Origin: Pseudomonadota bacterium
GTDB taxonomy: Bacteria > Pseudomonadota > Gammaproteobacteria > Burkholderiales > Rhodocyclaceae
Assembly: GCA_008501585.1 (NCBI GenBank)
Contig: QQUN01000050.1
Coordinates: 25,579-89,578, forward strand
Direction of reading: 5' to 3'
DNA length: 64,000 nt
The notes under the pieces were generated by a model. That model saw only the letters and a program-made list of their open reading frames with translations, ran no database searches and had not been told where the DNA came from. Below, piece after piece: positions 49,252 through 59,112 of this stretch. The position numbers and the translations under genes were made by a program. The stretch's first letter is position 1. Each line of letters opens with the position of its first letter.

Positions 49252-50559
49252 TTACCAGCGCCGCTCGAAACGTTTGCGCAGCAACACCGCCACCAGGTTC
49301 ATCAGCGCAAGGAAGGCCAGCAGCACCATGATTGCGGCCGAGGTGCGCTCCACATAGGCGCGCTCCGGGCTGTCGGCCCACAGGTAGATCTGCACCGGCA
49401 GCGCGGTCGAGGGGTCGAACACGCCCTGCGGCACGTCGGCGATGAAGGCCACCATGCCGATCATCAGCAGCGGCGCGGTCTCGCCCAAGGCCTGCGCCAT
49501 GCCGATGATGGTGCCGGTGAGCATGCCGGGCAGCGCCAGCGGAATGACATGGAACAGCGTCGCCTGCATCGGCGAGGCGCCAATGCCCAGCGCCGCATCG
49601 CGGATCGACGGCGGCACCGACTTGAGCGCCGCGCGGCTGGCAATGATGATGGTCGGCAGCGTCATCAGCGTCAGCACCAGGCCGCCGAGCAGCGGCGCCG
49701 AGCGCGGCAGCTCGAACACGTTGATGAACACCGCCAGGCCGAGCAGGCCAAACACGATGGAGGGCACGGCCGCGAGGTTGTTGATGTTCACCTCGATCAG
49801 GTCGGTCCATTTGTTCTTCGGCGCAAACTCTTCCAGATACACCGCCGCCGCCACACCCAGGGGGAACGACAGCGCCAGCGTCACCATCAGGGTGAAGATG
49901 GTTCCCATCAACGCCCCGCGGATACCGGCCAGTTCCGGGTCGCGCGAGTCGCCCTTGGTGAAGAAGTCGACATTGAAGCGCATCTCCAGCCGGCCGTCCG
50001 CCTCGAGCTTCTCGATCCAGCCCAGCGCGTTGTCCTTGATGCGCCGGTCGCCTTCGGCCGCGTCGCGGTCGATGTGGCCCTTCATGAGCATGTCGACATC
50101 GTCGTCGGCTGGCACCCACAGCGACACCTTGGTGCCGATCAGCGACGGGTCGGCCATGACGCGGTCGCGCAGGTCGAAGGCCGCGCCGTTGCTGACCAGG
50201 CCATACAGCGCAAAACGGTCGCGCCGGCCCGAGACATCGGGGAACATCTCGCGCATGCTCTGCTTGATCAAGGACGAGTAGTCGGCCTTGCGCAGGGTCT
50301 CGGCCTTGCGGGTGCCTTCCGGATCGATCTCGTCGGCCGAGAGCATCACGTCGATCCGCATCTGGGTCTGCCAGAACGCGGTGTAGCCCTTGCTGACGAT
50401 GCTGCCGAGCAGGACGATCAGGAACAGCAGGCCGATCCCCACGGCGATCCGGCCGAGCATCTTGAAGCGCTGCTCGGCGGCGCGCCGGCGGGCCATGCCG
50501 GCCTGGATGCGCGCAAAGCTGGACACGCTGTCGGGCTGCGCGTGGGTCGAATTAGTCAT
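49252..50559 (-). CDS. pstA: Phosphate ABC transporter permease
   Basis: LEEFAPKNKWTDLIEVNINNLAAVPSIVFGLLGLAVFINVFELPRSAPLLGGLVLTLMTLPTIIIASRAALKSVPPSIRDAALGIGASPMQ; position in pst operon. Confidence 0.95.
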   Translation of the reverse strand: MTNSTHAQPDSVSSFARIQAGMARRRAAEQRFKMLGRIAVGIGLLFLIVLLGSIVSKGYTAFWQTQMRIDVMLSADEIDPEGTRKAETLRKADYSSLIKQSMREMFPDVSGRRDRFALYGLVSNGAAFDLRDRVMADPSLIGTKVSLWVPADDDVDMLMKGHIDRDAAEGDRRIKDNALGWIEKLEADGRLEMRFNVDFFTKGDSRDPELAGIRGALMGTIFTLMVTLALSFPLGVAAAVYLEEFAPKNKWTDLIEVNINNLAAVPSIVFGLLGLAVFINVFELPRSAPLLGGLVLTLMTLPTIIIASRAALKSVPPSIRDAALGIGASPMQATLFHVIPLALPGMLTGTIIGMAQALGETAPLLMIGMVAFIADVPQGVFDPSTALPVQIYLWADSPERAYVERTSAAIMVLLAFLALMNLVAVLLRKRFERRW

Positions 50560-51937
50560 ACTGTTCCCGATACTTGCGAACGATATAGAGGGCCACGAAG
50601 TTCAGCGCCAGCGTGACCAGGAACAGCACCAGGCCGAGGGCAAAGGCCGCCAGTGTCTTCGGGCTGTCGAATTCCTGGTCGCCGACCAGCAGGGTCACGA
50701 TCTGCACCGTCACCGTGGTGACCGCTTCGAGCGGGTTGGCGGTGAGGTTCGACGCCAGGCCGGCCGCCATCACCACGATCATGGTCTCGCCAATGGCACG
50801 CGACACCGCCAGCAGGATGGCGCCGACGATGCCCGGCAGCGCGGCGGGGAAGATCACCCGGCGGATGGTCTCCGACGAGGTCGCACCCATGCCGTACGCC
50901 CCCTCGCGCAGGGACTGCGGCACGGCGTTGATCACGTCGTCCGACAGCGAGGAAACAAAGGGGATGATCATCATGCCCATCACCAACCCGGCCGCCAGCG
51001 CGCTCTCGGAGGCCACATCGAGCCCCAGCATGCTGCCCGAATCACGGATAAAGGGCGCGACGGTCAGCGCCGCGAAGAAGCCATACACCACGGTCGGGAT
51101 GCCGGCCAGCACTTCGAGCAAGGGCTTGGCGATGGCGCGCACATGGGCCGAGGCGTATTCGGACAGGTAGATCGCCGACATCAGGCCGATGGGCACGGCG
51201 ACGGTCATGGCAATCAGGGTGATCAGCAAGGTGCCGGCAAACAGCGGCACGGCGCCGAAGGCGCCGGACGAGCCGGCCTGGTCGGCACGCAGCGCAATCT
51301 GCGGGCTCCACTCCAGACCGAACAGGAATTCGGTAATCGGTACCGACTTGAAGAAGCGCATCGACTCGAACAACACCGACAGCACGATGCCGACGGTGGT
51401 GAGAATCGCGACCGTGGAACAGGCGACCAGCAACCAGCTGATGATCGACTCGACACCGTTGCGGGCGCGGTGATTGACGCGGATCTTCGAATAGCCGATC
51501 CAGCCGCCCAGGCCGGCCACCACCAGCACGACGACGAACAGGGCATTGCGGCTGATGCTCATCAGCGAACGATAGTATTCGGCGGCAGCGAGCATGGCTG
51601 CGTCCGGATCGCTCGACACGATGTTGCCCGAGACCAGGTTGCGGATATCGTTGACCACCAGGTTCAGGCGGTCCGGGCCAAGCTGCTGGATCGCGTCGGG
51701 CAGGGAGGCCACCACCATGCGCGTGATCACGGAGCCTTGCATCGCCAGCCACACCCCGAGCACCAACAACGCCGGCAGCGCAGCCCACAGCGCCACATAC
51801 AAGCCGTAATAGCCCGGCAGGGAGTGCAGGCGACGGATATGCCCGTCCGCGACGCGGAAGGCACGCTTGCACCCAAAGTAATACGCTGCCGAGGTCAGCG
51901 CCAGCAGCAGAACGAGAAGAATGGGGGTCTGGGTCAC
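50552..51937 (-). CDS. pstC: Phosphate ABC transporter permease
   Basis: YLSEYASAHVRAIAKPLLEVLAGIPTVVYGFFAALTVAPFIRD...QSLREGAYGMGATSSETIRRVIFPAALPGIVGAILLAVSRAIGETMIVVMAAG. Confidence 0.95.
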   Translation of the reverse strand: MTQTPILLVLLLALTSAAYYFGCKRAFRVADGHIRRLHSLPGYYGLYVALWAALPALLVLGVWLAMQGSVITRMVVASLPDAIQQLGPDRLNLVVNDIRNLVSGNIVSSDPDAAMLAAAEYYRSLMSISRNALFVVVLVVAGLGGWIGYSKIRVNHRARNGVESIISWLLVACSTVAILTTVGIVLSVLFESMRFFKSVPITEFLFGLEWSPQIALRADQAGSSGAFGAVPLFAGTLLITLIAMTVAVPIGLMSAIYLSEYASAHVRAIAKPLLEVLAGIPTVVYGFFAALTVAPFIRDSGSMLGLDVASESALAAGLVMGMMIIPFVSSLSDDVINAVPQSLREGAYGMGATSSETIRRVIFPAALPGIVGAILLAVSRAIGETMIVVMAAGLASNLTANPLEAVTTVTVQIVTLLVGDQEFDSPKTLAAFALGLVLFLVTLALNFVALYIVRKYREQYD

Positions 51938-52010
51938 AGGAACAGGTCAGCCAGTCAAACGGGAAGAAGTCCGCGGGCGGCGGCCAGGCCGCCGGCCCGC
52001 GGATGCTACC

Positions 52011-53051
52011 TTACTTCATGACTTCCAGGGCGGTAACGCTCTTCGACACCGCCGCGTACTCATCCTTGGGCAGCGGAATCAGGCCACGCTCGGCCAGATA
52101 GCCCTCTTCGCCCATGGCTTTCTTGCTCATGAACTCACCCAGGTATTCCTTCATCCCCGGGATCACCTCGACGTGCGCCTTCTTCACATAGAAGAACAGC
52201 GGGCGCGACACCGGGTAGCTGCCGTTCGAAATGGACTCGAACTCCGGCTGCACGCCCTCGATCGACAGGCCACGCACCTTGTCGCGGTTCTGGTCGAGGA
52301 AGCTGAAACCGAAGATGCCCAGCGCCGACGGATTGGCTTCGAGCTTCTGGACGATCAGGTTGTCGTTTTCGCCGGCTTCCACATAGGCGCCGTCTTCACG
52401 AATGGTCTGGCAGGCGGCCTTGTGGGCCTTGGCGTCCGCCTTCTTCATCGCCTTGATGAAGTCGAAGGAATCGCAGCCGTGGTCCATCACCAGCTCGACG
52501 AAGGCATCGCGCGTACCGGAGGTCGGCGGCGGGCCGAGCACTTCGATCTTGATCGCCGGCAGGGCGGCATTGACGTCCTTCCAGGTCTTGTACGGGTTGT
52601 CGACCAGGGTCTGCGTGCCATTGGGGTTCGGCACCTGCTTGGCCAGCGCCAGGAACAGGTCGCGGCGGGTCAGCTGCATGTCCTTGCCGGCCTTGCTCTC
52701 GGCCACCGACAGGCCGTCATAGCCGATCTTGACCTCGACCACTTCCTTCACGCCGTTGGCCGCGCACTGCTCGAGCTCGGACTTCTTGATGGCGCGCGAA
52801 GCGTTGGTGATGTCCGGGTGCTGCACGCCGACACCGGCGCAGAACAGCTTGATGCCGCCACCCGAACCGGTCGATTCGATCTTCGGGGTCTTGAACTTGG
52901 TGGCCTTGCCGAACTGCTCGGCAACGACCGTGGCAAACGGATACACCGTCGAGGAGCCGACGATGCTGATGTAATCGCGCGAGGACTGAGCCAGCACCGG
53001 AGCGGTAGCAGCCGCAGAGAGAACTGCAAGGGCGAGAGCCGCCTTTTTCAT
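52011..53051 (-). CDS. pstS: Phosphate ABC transporter substrate-binding protein
   Basis: MKKAALALAVLSAAATAPVLAQSSRDYISIVGSSTVYPFATVVAEQFGKATKFKTPKIESTGSGGGIKLFCAGVGVQHPDITNASRAIKKSE. Confidence 0.95.
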   Translation of the reverse strand: MKKAALALAVLSAAATAPVLAQSSRDYISIVGSSTVYPFATVVAEQFGKATKFKTPKIESTGSGGGIKLFCAGVGVQHPDITNASRAIKKSELEQCAANGVKEVVEVKIGYDGLSVAESKAGKDMQLTRRDLFLALAKQVPNPNGTQTLVDNPYKTWKDVNAALPAIKIEVLGPPPTSGTRDAFVELVMDHGCDSFDFIKAMKKADAKAHKAACQTIREDGAYVEAGENDNLIVQKLEANPSALGIFGFSFLDQNRDKVRGLSIEGVQPEFESISNGSYPVSRPLFFYVKKAHVEVIPGMKEYLGEFMSKKAMGEEGYLAERGLIPLPKDEYAAVSKSVTALEVMK

Positions 53052-53178
53052 CGAGAATCTCCTGTTTAGAACAATTCCGCACCCCGGCCATCGCCGGGCT
53101 GTCGCGGTCAATCATCTGGAAGAGTTCAGGGCGGCGTCGCTTCCGGCACCCCCGTTCCTCCTCGAGCGGCGCCATTAT

Positions 53179-53196
53179 TTGTCAGCAACATTACAG
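53179..53196 (-). promoter_or_regulatory. Candidate Pho box upstream of pstS
   Basis: Minus strand CTGTAAT-GTTG-CTGACAA matches the CTGTCAT-N4-CTGTCAT pattern; an additional upstream half-repeat CGTTCAC at 11-bp spacing. Confidence 0.7.
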
Positions 53197-53394
53197 TGAT
53201 GTGAACGCACACATCAGCGTCACACAACACCGCACTCCGACAAAAGACATCACCGCTGTCGCCCCGCCGCGCCACGACGCCACGGCGCACGATCGCCCCC
53301 TGCCAAACGGCGTAGTGCGCCGGCGGGCGACTCGACCGGCGGCGCAACACTCGGGTAGGCTCCCGGCCATACCAGAAAACAGAGGAGGACAGCG

Positions 53395-54822
53395 ATGTAC
53401 ATCGACGGACAATGGACCGACGCAAGAGGCGGCCGGCGCTTCGACGTCACCAACCCGGCCACCGGCGAGGTGATCGGCAGCGCGCCCGACGGCGATGGCA
53501 CCGACGCGGCGCGCGCCATCGACGCCGCCGCCCGCGCCCTGCCCGCCTGGGCGGCCACCACCGCCTACGCGCGCGCCGCCATCCTGCACAAGGCCTGGCA
53601 GTTGATGATGGCGCGCAAGGAGGCGCTGGCCGAGCTGATGACCACCGAGCAGGGCAAGCCGCTCAAGGCGGCGCGTAACGAGGTGCAGTACGCAGCCGAC
53701 TTCCTGCAGTGGTTTGCCGAAGAGGCCAAGCGCATCTACGGCGAAACCATCCCCTCGGCGCGTGCCGACCAGCGCTTTCTCGTCGCCCACCAGCCGGTCG
53801 GCGTGGTGGCCGCCATCACGCCGTGGAACTACCCGGTGTCGATGATCACTCGCAAGCTGGCGCCCGCGCTGGCCGCCGGCTGCACCGTGGTGCTCAAGCC
53901 AGCCGAGGCCACGCCGCTGTGCGCCAGGGCGGTGTTCGAGGTCCTGCACGAGGCCGGGTTGCCGGCCGGCGTCGCCAACCTCGTCAGCGCGGCCGACCCG
54001 CGCCCCATCGGCGAGGCCTTCACCACCCACCCGGCGGTACGCAAGCTCACCTTCACCGGCTCCACCGCGGTCGGCAAGCAGCTGGCGCGCGAGGCCGCCG
54101 GCGACATGAAGCGCGTGTCGATGGAACTGGGCGGCCATGCGCCCTTCATCGTGTTTGACGATGTCGACCCCACCCACGCCGCCAAGGGCGCCGCGCTGGT
54201 GAAATTCCTCAACACCGGACAGGCCTGCATCTCGCCCAACCGCTTTCTGGCGCACGCGCGTGGCGCCGACACCTTCGTCGACACCCTGGCCGGGCGCATC
54301 CGCGCCATGCAGGCCGGCAACGGCATGGACCCGGCCACCACCATCGGCCCGCTGATCAACGAAGCGGCCATCGCCAAGATCGAGGCGCAGGTGGACGACG
54401 CGCTGGCCAAGGGCGCCACGCTGGTCTGCGGCGGCGAACGCCTGCGCTCGAATGGACTCGACCGGGGCTGCTTCTACGCGCCCACCCTGCTCGACCATGT
54501 CACGCCCGAGATGCGCATCTGGCGCGAGGAAACCTTCGGGCCGGTGGCGCCGGTGATCCGCTTCTCCGACGCCGACGATGTGCTCGCCATGGCCAACGAC
54601 ACCAGCTACGGCCTGGCCGCTTATGTGTACACCCGCGATGTCGGCCGCGCCTTCCGGATGTTCGAGGGGCTGCACTTCGGCATCATCGGCATCAACGACA
54701 TCAACCCCACCTCGGCGGCCGCACCCTTCGGTGGCATGAAAGCCAGCGGCCTCGGCCGCGAAGGCGCGCGCGAGGGCATCATGGAGTACCTGGAGACCAA
54801 GCTCGGCGGCTGGGCCGTGTAA
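53395..54822 (+). CDS. NAD(P)-dependent succinate-semialdehyde-type aldehyde dehydrogenase
   Basis: MYIDGQWTDARGGRRFDVTNPATGEVIGSAPDGDG...VVAAITPWNYPVSMITRKLAPALAAGCTVVLKPAEATPL...FLNTGQACISPNRFLAH. Confidence 0.93.
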   Translation: MYIDGQWTDARGGRRFDVTNPATGEVIGSAPDGDGTDAARAIDAAARALPAWAATTAYARAAILHKAWQLMMARKEALAELMTTEQGKPLKAARNEVQYAADFLQWFAEEAKRIYGETIPSARADQRFLVAHQPVGVVAAITPWNYPVSMITRKLAPALAAGCTVVLKPAEATPLCARAVFEVLHEAGLPAGVANLVSAADPRPIGEAFTTHPAVRKLTFTGSTAVGKQLAREAAGDMKRVSMELGGHAPFIVFDDVDPTHAAKGAALVKFLNTGQACISPNRFLAHARGADTFVDTLAGRIRAMQAGNGMDPATTIGPLINEAAIAKIEAQVDDALAKGATLVCGGERLRSNGLDRGCFYAPTLLDHVTPEMRIWREETFGPVAPVIRFSDADDVLAMANDTSYGLAAYVYTRDVGRAFRMFEGLHFGIIGINDINPTSAAAPFGGMKASGLGREGAREGIMEYLETKLGGWAV

Positions 54823-54840
54823 GCGGCGGCGCCGGGCCCC

Positions 54841-57800
54841 TCAGGGCGCCCGGCAGCCGGTCTCGGTGCCGGTCTCGAGATAGGGCAAGAGCACCGGCCC
54901 CATCGACTTGAGGATCTGCACCGGCAACGCCGAGGTAAAGCGGTAGCCGGCGGCATTGGGGCCGAGCACGTAGGCGGTGAGCGTGCCGTAGTGGCGCGGA
55001 CCGAGATAGAACACGAAGGTGGCCGTGCGATTGAGGGCCGGCCCGCTGCGGTCGCCGGCCAGCACGATGCGGTTGTCGCCGGTGCCGGTCTTGCCACCGA
55101 GCGTCAGCACCGTGCCGTCGGCCAGCGCAAACGCGCCGGCCAGGCGCCGGGCGGTGCCGCCCTCCACCACCTCGGACAAGGCGCTGCGCAAGGCGGCGGC
55201 CACGTCGGGCGCCATCACCCGTTCGCCCTCGCCCGGGCGCCGGGCAAAGCGCATCTCGTACGGCGTGTCGGTCGCAAACTCGATGCCTTCGATCCGTGCG
55301 GTGGGCAAGCGCACTCCATCGTTCATGATGATGCCCATCAGCTCGGCCAGCGCCGCCGGGCGATCGCCCGAGCTGCCCAGTGCGGTCGCCAGCGAGGGCA
55401 CCAGGTGGCCAAACGGATAGCCCAGGCGTGCCCAGCGGCGGTGAATGTCCAGGAAGGCCTCGACCTCGAGAATGGTGTCGATGCGGATATCCTGCGCGCG
55501 CTTGAAGCGGGTGCGGAACAGCCAGCGATACACCGCCTGGCGTTCGTCCTCGCTGGCCACCAGCGCATCGCCCAGCGTGGCCTCCGGGTGCGCCGAGCGG
55601 TAGCCGACCAGCCACAGTTCCAGCGGGTGCAGGCGGGCGACATAGCCGCGGTCGGGCAGGTCGAAGGCCTCGGGGGCGTGCCGGGCGTAGAGCTGGGCAA
55701 TGCGCGCCTCGCTCATCTGCGAATCGCCCAGCCGCTCGCCGAGGAAGCGGGCCAGCGCATCGGGCGGCGCAGCCGGGTCGAGATAGCGGAACACGGTGGT
55801 CAGCCGGTCGGCGCTCGGGCGCAGGCCGTCGAGCAGCATGGTGCGCATCTCGTCCGGCGTGCGTCCCTGGTACTTGCGCCAGAAACGCCGCAGGAAGGTC
55901 TGCCCTTCGCGGTCGGCAAAACGCGCCAGGTACTCGGCGCGGCGCGGGTCTTCGCTGTCTTCGAGCAGTTGCGCCGTGCTGCCGGGCACCTGGTACATGC
56001 TGTGGCGGACGATCTCGCGCATCAGGCGCACAAAGGGCAGGTTGATCGACGCCTGCAGGGCCTCGCGCACCGTCGGCGAGCGACCATCATCCTTGCTGTT
56101 GAAGTTGCCAAAGGTGTGCAAGCCGCCGCCGGTGAAAAAGCTCTCGTCCGGACTGGCCGAGAAGCGCCGCTCGAGCGCCGCCTGCAATACCGCCGGCAGG
56201 CTGCGATCGACATCGCCGGCGAGGTGGTCCACCACCCAGCGGCTGAGGCTGTCGCGCCGTGACAGCTCGACCTTGCGCAGCGCCTCGGGGTCGAGCGGCG
56301 CATAGCGGGCGTGCAGTTCGGCGACGATCTCCAGGTAGGTGGTGAGCACGCGCAGCTTGGCGGTGGAGCCGAGTTCGAGCTTGCTGCCCTCGTTGATGTC
56401 GAGCGGCTGGTCGGTGGTGTCGGTCTGCACCCGCACCCGGTTCCCGTCCGGCGAACGCTCCACCAGATTGAAGCTGTAGCGCACTGCGCCGAGCGTGGCC
56501 GGGCCGAGCATGCGCTCACCGATCAACCCCTGCTCGGCCGCAAAGGCCGGGTCGCCGAGCCGCTCGAGGTAGTCGGACACCGCGAGCTGAAGCTGCCGGT
56601 TGAGGGTGGTCGACACGGCCACATCGAGGCGGTCCAGCCCGTACAGCGAGGCATCGAGCAGGCCGGCGACACGGGCGCGGACCGCGCCGGCACCCTTGCC
56701 GGTGCTGGCCGGGTGCAGTGCCGGATGCTGCTGGTGGTCGCGGAACGCCAGCGGCTGGGCCCGCGCAGCCTCGCTCAGCGCGGGGGTGATGACGCCGGCC
56801 TCGGCGAGCAGGCGCAGGTAGCTGTCGGTCAGCTGTACCAGATCGTCCCGCCCGCGCGCCAGATAGTACGAGGGGCGCCGGTGGGCAATCATCAAGGCCA
56901 GCACCTGGCGCATCGCCCGCCCCTGGGCCTTGAGCGTATCGCCCGTCGCGTCCGCCTGGCCCAGCAGGGCATTGACCGCGTTGAAGTCCGCCCCGAACCA
57001 TACCCACAAGCCATCGCCGAGGCCGTTGACCTCGCCGTAATTCGGCGCCGCCGACAGCGGCACCGTATTCAGATAGTCGAGCACCAGCTGCCGCCGCACC
57101 GGCAGCGTCTGCTCGCCGTCGCGATAGGCGCGCACGCTGGCCGACACCATCTGGCGCAGCTTCTCGCGGGCATTGGCGGTGATGCCGTCGGGCGAGTGAC
57201 GGTATTTTTCGATCTGTGTGGCCAGCGTACTGCCACCCGGCGCATCGAGATCGGCATCGATCAGTCGCCCCAGCTGGCCCAGCGCGGCCCGGCCGAATCG
57301 CACCCAGTCCACCGCGGGGTTGAGCGTCGGCCGGCTTTCGTCGAGCAGATCACGGTTCTCGATGAACAGCAGCGACAGCGCAATCCGCTCGGGCACCGCG
57401 GCAAAGTCCGGGTAGGCGCTGAATGGATAGCGGAAGCGGTACAGCGTCTCGTCGCGGCAATCGGCCAGCGAGAAACCGGCCTGGGTCTTCTCGCGGTAGG
57501 GCGCGAAGAACCCGCGGTCGACATAGTCGATCAGCGAGTCGGAGAACTGCGTCTGGGCGGTGAGCTCGAAGCCCCGGGTACGCAGCCGCTCGGCAAAGCG
57601 CGGCAGCTCGGTGTACCCCAGGCGGCGATCGAACGGCCCGTGCGCCGGGTAGCGCACCGCATCGCTCGGCTCGCCGGTCAGCACATAGTCGAGCTTGCCC
57701 GCGTAGCTGGCGATCTCACGCGCCTGCAGGCGCGAGTGCTGCAGCTCATGGGCGGCCAGCAACCCGCCGGCAACGAGCGCCACCAGCAGCACAATGAACA

Positions 57801-57861
57801 CGGCGATCCCGAGCAAGCGGAAAAAACTCAGGCGTGGCAGGGTTTTGGCATGACGTGTCAC
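54841..57861 (-). CDS. Bifunctional transglycosylase/transpeptidase-domain protein (PBP1-like)
   Basis: N-terminal TM; GT51-like IENRDLLDESRPT...GGSTLATQIEKYRHSP; transpeptidase motifs STAK and GGKTGTGDNR. Confidence 0.88.
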   Translation of the reverse strand: MTRHAKTLPRLSFFRLLGIAVFIVLLVALVAGGLLAAHELQHSRLQAREIASYAGKLDYVLTGEPSDAVRYPAHGPFDRRLGYTELPRFAERLRTRGFELTAQTQFSDSLIDYVDRGFFAPYREKTQAGFSLADCRDETLYRFRYPFSAYPDFAAVPERIALSLLFIENRDLLDESRPTLNPAVDWVRFGRAALGQLGRLIDADLDAPGGSTLATQIEKYRHSPDGITANAREKLRQMVSASVRAYRDGEQTLPVRRQLVLDYLNTVPLSAAPNYGEVNGLGDGLWVWFGADFNAVNALLGQADATGDTLKAQGRAMRQVLALMIAHRRPSYYLARGRDDLVQLTDSYLRLLAEAGVITPALSEAARAQPLAFRDHQQHPALHPASTGKGAGAVRARVAGLLDASLYGLDRLDVAVSTTLNRQLQLAVSDYLERLGDPAFAAEQGLIGERMLGPATLGAVRYSFNLVERSPDGNRVRVQTDTTDQPLDINEGSKLELGSTAKLRVLTTYLEIVAELHARYAPLDPEALRKVELSRRDSLSRWVVDHLAGDVDRSLPAVLQAALERRFSASPDESFFTGGGLHTFGNFNSKDDGRSPTVREALQASINLPFVRLMREIVRHSMYQVPGSTAQLLEDSEDPRRAEYLARFADREGQTFLRRFWRKYQGRTPDEMRTMLLDGLRPSADRLTTVFRYLDPAAPPDALARFLGERLGDSQMSEARIAQLYARHAPEAFDLPDRGYVARLHPLELWLVGYRSAHPEATLGDALVASEDERQAVYRWLFRTRFKRAQDIRIDTILEVEAFLDIHRRWARLGYPFGHLVPSLATALGSSGDRPAALAELMGIIMNDGVRLPTARIEGIEFATDTPYEMRFARRPGEGERVMAPDVAAALRSALSEVVEGGTARRLAGAFALADGTVLTLGGKTGTGDNRIVLAGDRSGPALNRTATFVFYLGPRHYGTLTAYVLGPNAAGYRFTSALPVQILKSMGPVLLPYLETGTETGCRAP

Positions 57862-57999
57862 AACCAGATCTCATACGGATGATGCAGTGCGCCAATTATC
57901 CAGCATCATCCGAGAAAGACATGGTCACCCTGCACGCGGTGTCGTATTTTTGTCGCAATCGCATGACGGCACGGAACATGGCGGCCCTGGCGATGGGCG

Positions 58000-58902
58000 T
58001 CAGGACGCGCCGTCTTCGGACAGCTCACTGAACAGCCAGTGCTGGAAGCTCCGGATCTTGGGCAGGTCGACCTTCGATTTGAGCACGTTGAAGGTATAGG
58101 CCTGCACCTGCAGGCCGGTGCGGCCGAAGGGCGCGACGAGGCGCCCGCTTTCCAGCTCGCGCTCGACCAGCAGCAGGCTGTCCAGGCACACGCCGAGCCC
58201 GTCCACCGCGGCGCTGATGGACATGAACGAGCGGTCGAAGCGCAGCCCGCGCGAGATGTCGAGCTTCACCTTGCGATGCTGGCGCATCCAGTCGCGCCAG
58301 GTCACCAGACAGCGCACGCTGTGGATCAGCATGTGATGGCCCAGATCCTCCATCGAGGCCAGCGGACGGTCCTCGGTGATGAGTCCGGGGGCGCACAGCG
58401 GCACGATGGTCTCCGGCGGCAGCGGCAGCACCAGGGTGCCGGCCGGCTGCAGCTGGCGCATGCCATAGCGGATATCCACATCGAACTCTTCCTGCATCAG
58501 ATCCACCGGTGACACCGAGGCGTTGAGCCGCACATCCACATCCGGCTGCAACGCGCTGTAGCGCGCCAGGCGCGGCATCAGCCACTGGGTGGCGAAGCTC
58601 GGCGTGCAGTGGATGGCGAGGATGTCGCTTTTCTCCGCGCCCACCACGTTGCGGGTCGCCGCGTCGATACGGGCGAAGGCGGCCGAGATCTCCTCGGCGT
58701 ACTTGCGGCCGGCGTCGGTGAGCACCACCGCGCGGTGCACCCGGTGGAACAGACGCACGCCCACCAGCTCCTCCAGCAGCTTCACCTGATGGCTGATGGC
58801 GGACGGTGTGACGAACAGTTCGTCTGCTGCAAGCGCAAAGGACTCAAAGCGCGCCGCAGCTTCAAAAGCCTGTACAGCCTTCAGGGAGATTCGATTGTGC
58901 AT
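58000..58902 (-). CDS. LysR family transcriptional regulator (GcvA-like)
   Basis: RISLKAVQAFEAAARFESFALAADELFVTPSAISHQVKLLEELVGVRLFHRVHRAVVLTDAGRKYAEEISAAF. Confidence 0.93.
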   Translation of the reverse strand: MHNRISLKAVQAFEAAARFESFALAADELFVTPSAISHQVKLLEELVGVRLFHRVHRAVVLTDAGRKYAEEISAAFARIDAATRNVVGAEKSDILAIHCTPSFATQWLMPRLARYSALQPDVDVRLNASVSPVDLMQEEFDVDIRYGMRQLQPAGTLVLPLPPETIVPLCAPGLITEDRPLASMEDLGHHMLIHSVRCLVTWRDWMRQHRKVKLDISRGLRFDRSFMSISAAVDGLGVCLDSLLLVERELESGRLVAPFGRTGLQVQAYTFNVLKSKVDLPKIRSFQHWLFSELSEDGAS

Positions 58903-59112
58903 TGCAACGCATTCATAAATTCAATTCACCTATCTGCCGTTTTTATTCGTTTGAGCCGTTTTTTTCAAGCCCGTAAGCTGTTTTCCACTGGCCGACACCC
59001 CTGAACGTCCTCCGGATCGAAGGGGATCGGCAAGCAGGACAAACCCCGTCCAGCGCGCGCCACGCCGTGGCACCGGCATCCGCCGAGCGGGCTTCGGAAC
59101 AAGGAGAACTGA

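Noticed and set aside
56311-57882. 523-aa plus-strand ORF
   Set aside because: Antisense shadow of the PBP1-like gene; no domain signal.
58903-59112. LysR operator in the divergent LysR/transketolase region
   Set aside because: AT-rich repeats (ATTCATAAATTCAATT) and a TGC-N8-GCA element are visible, but no clear T-N11-A dyad could be assigned.
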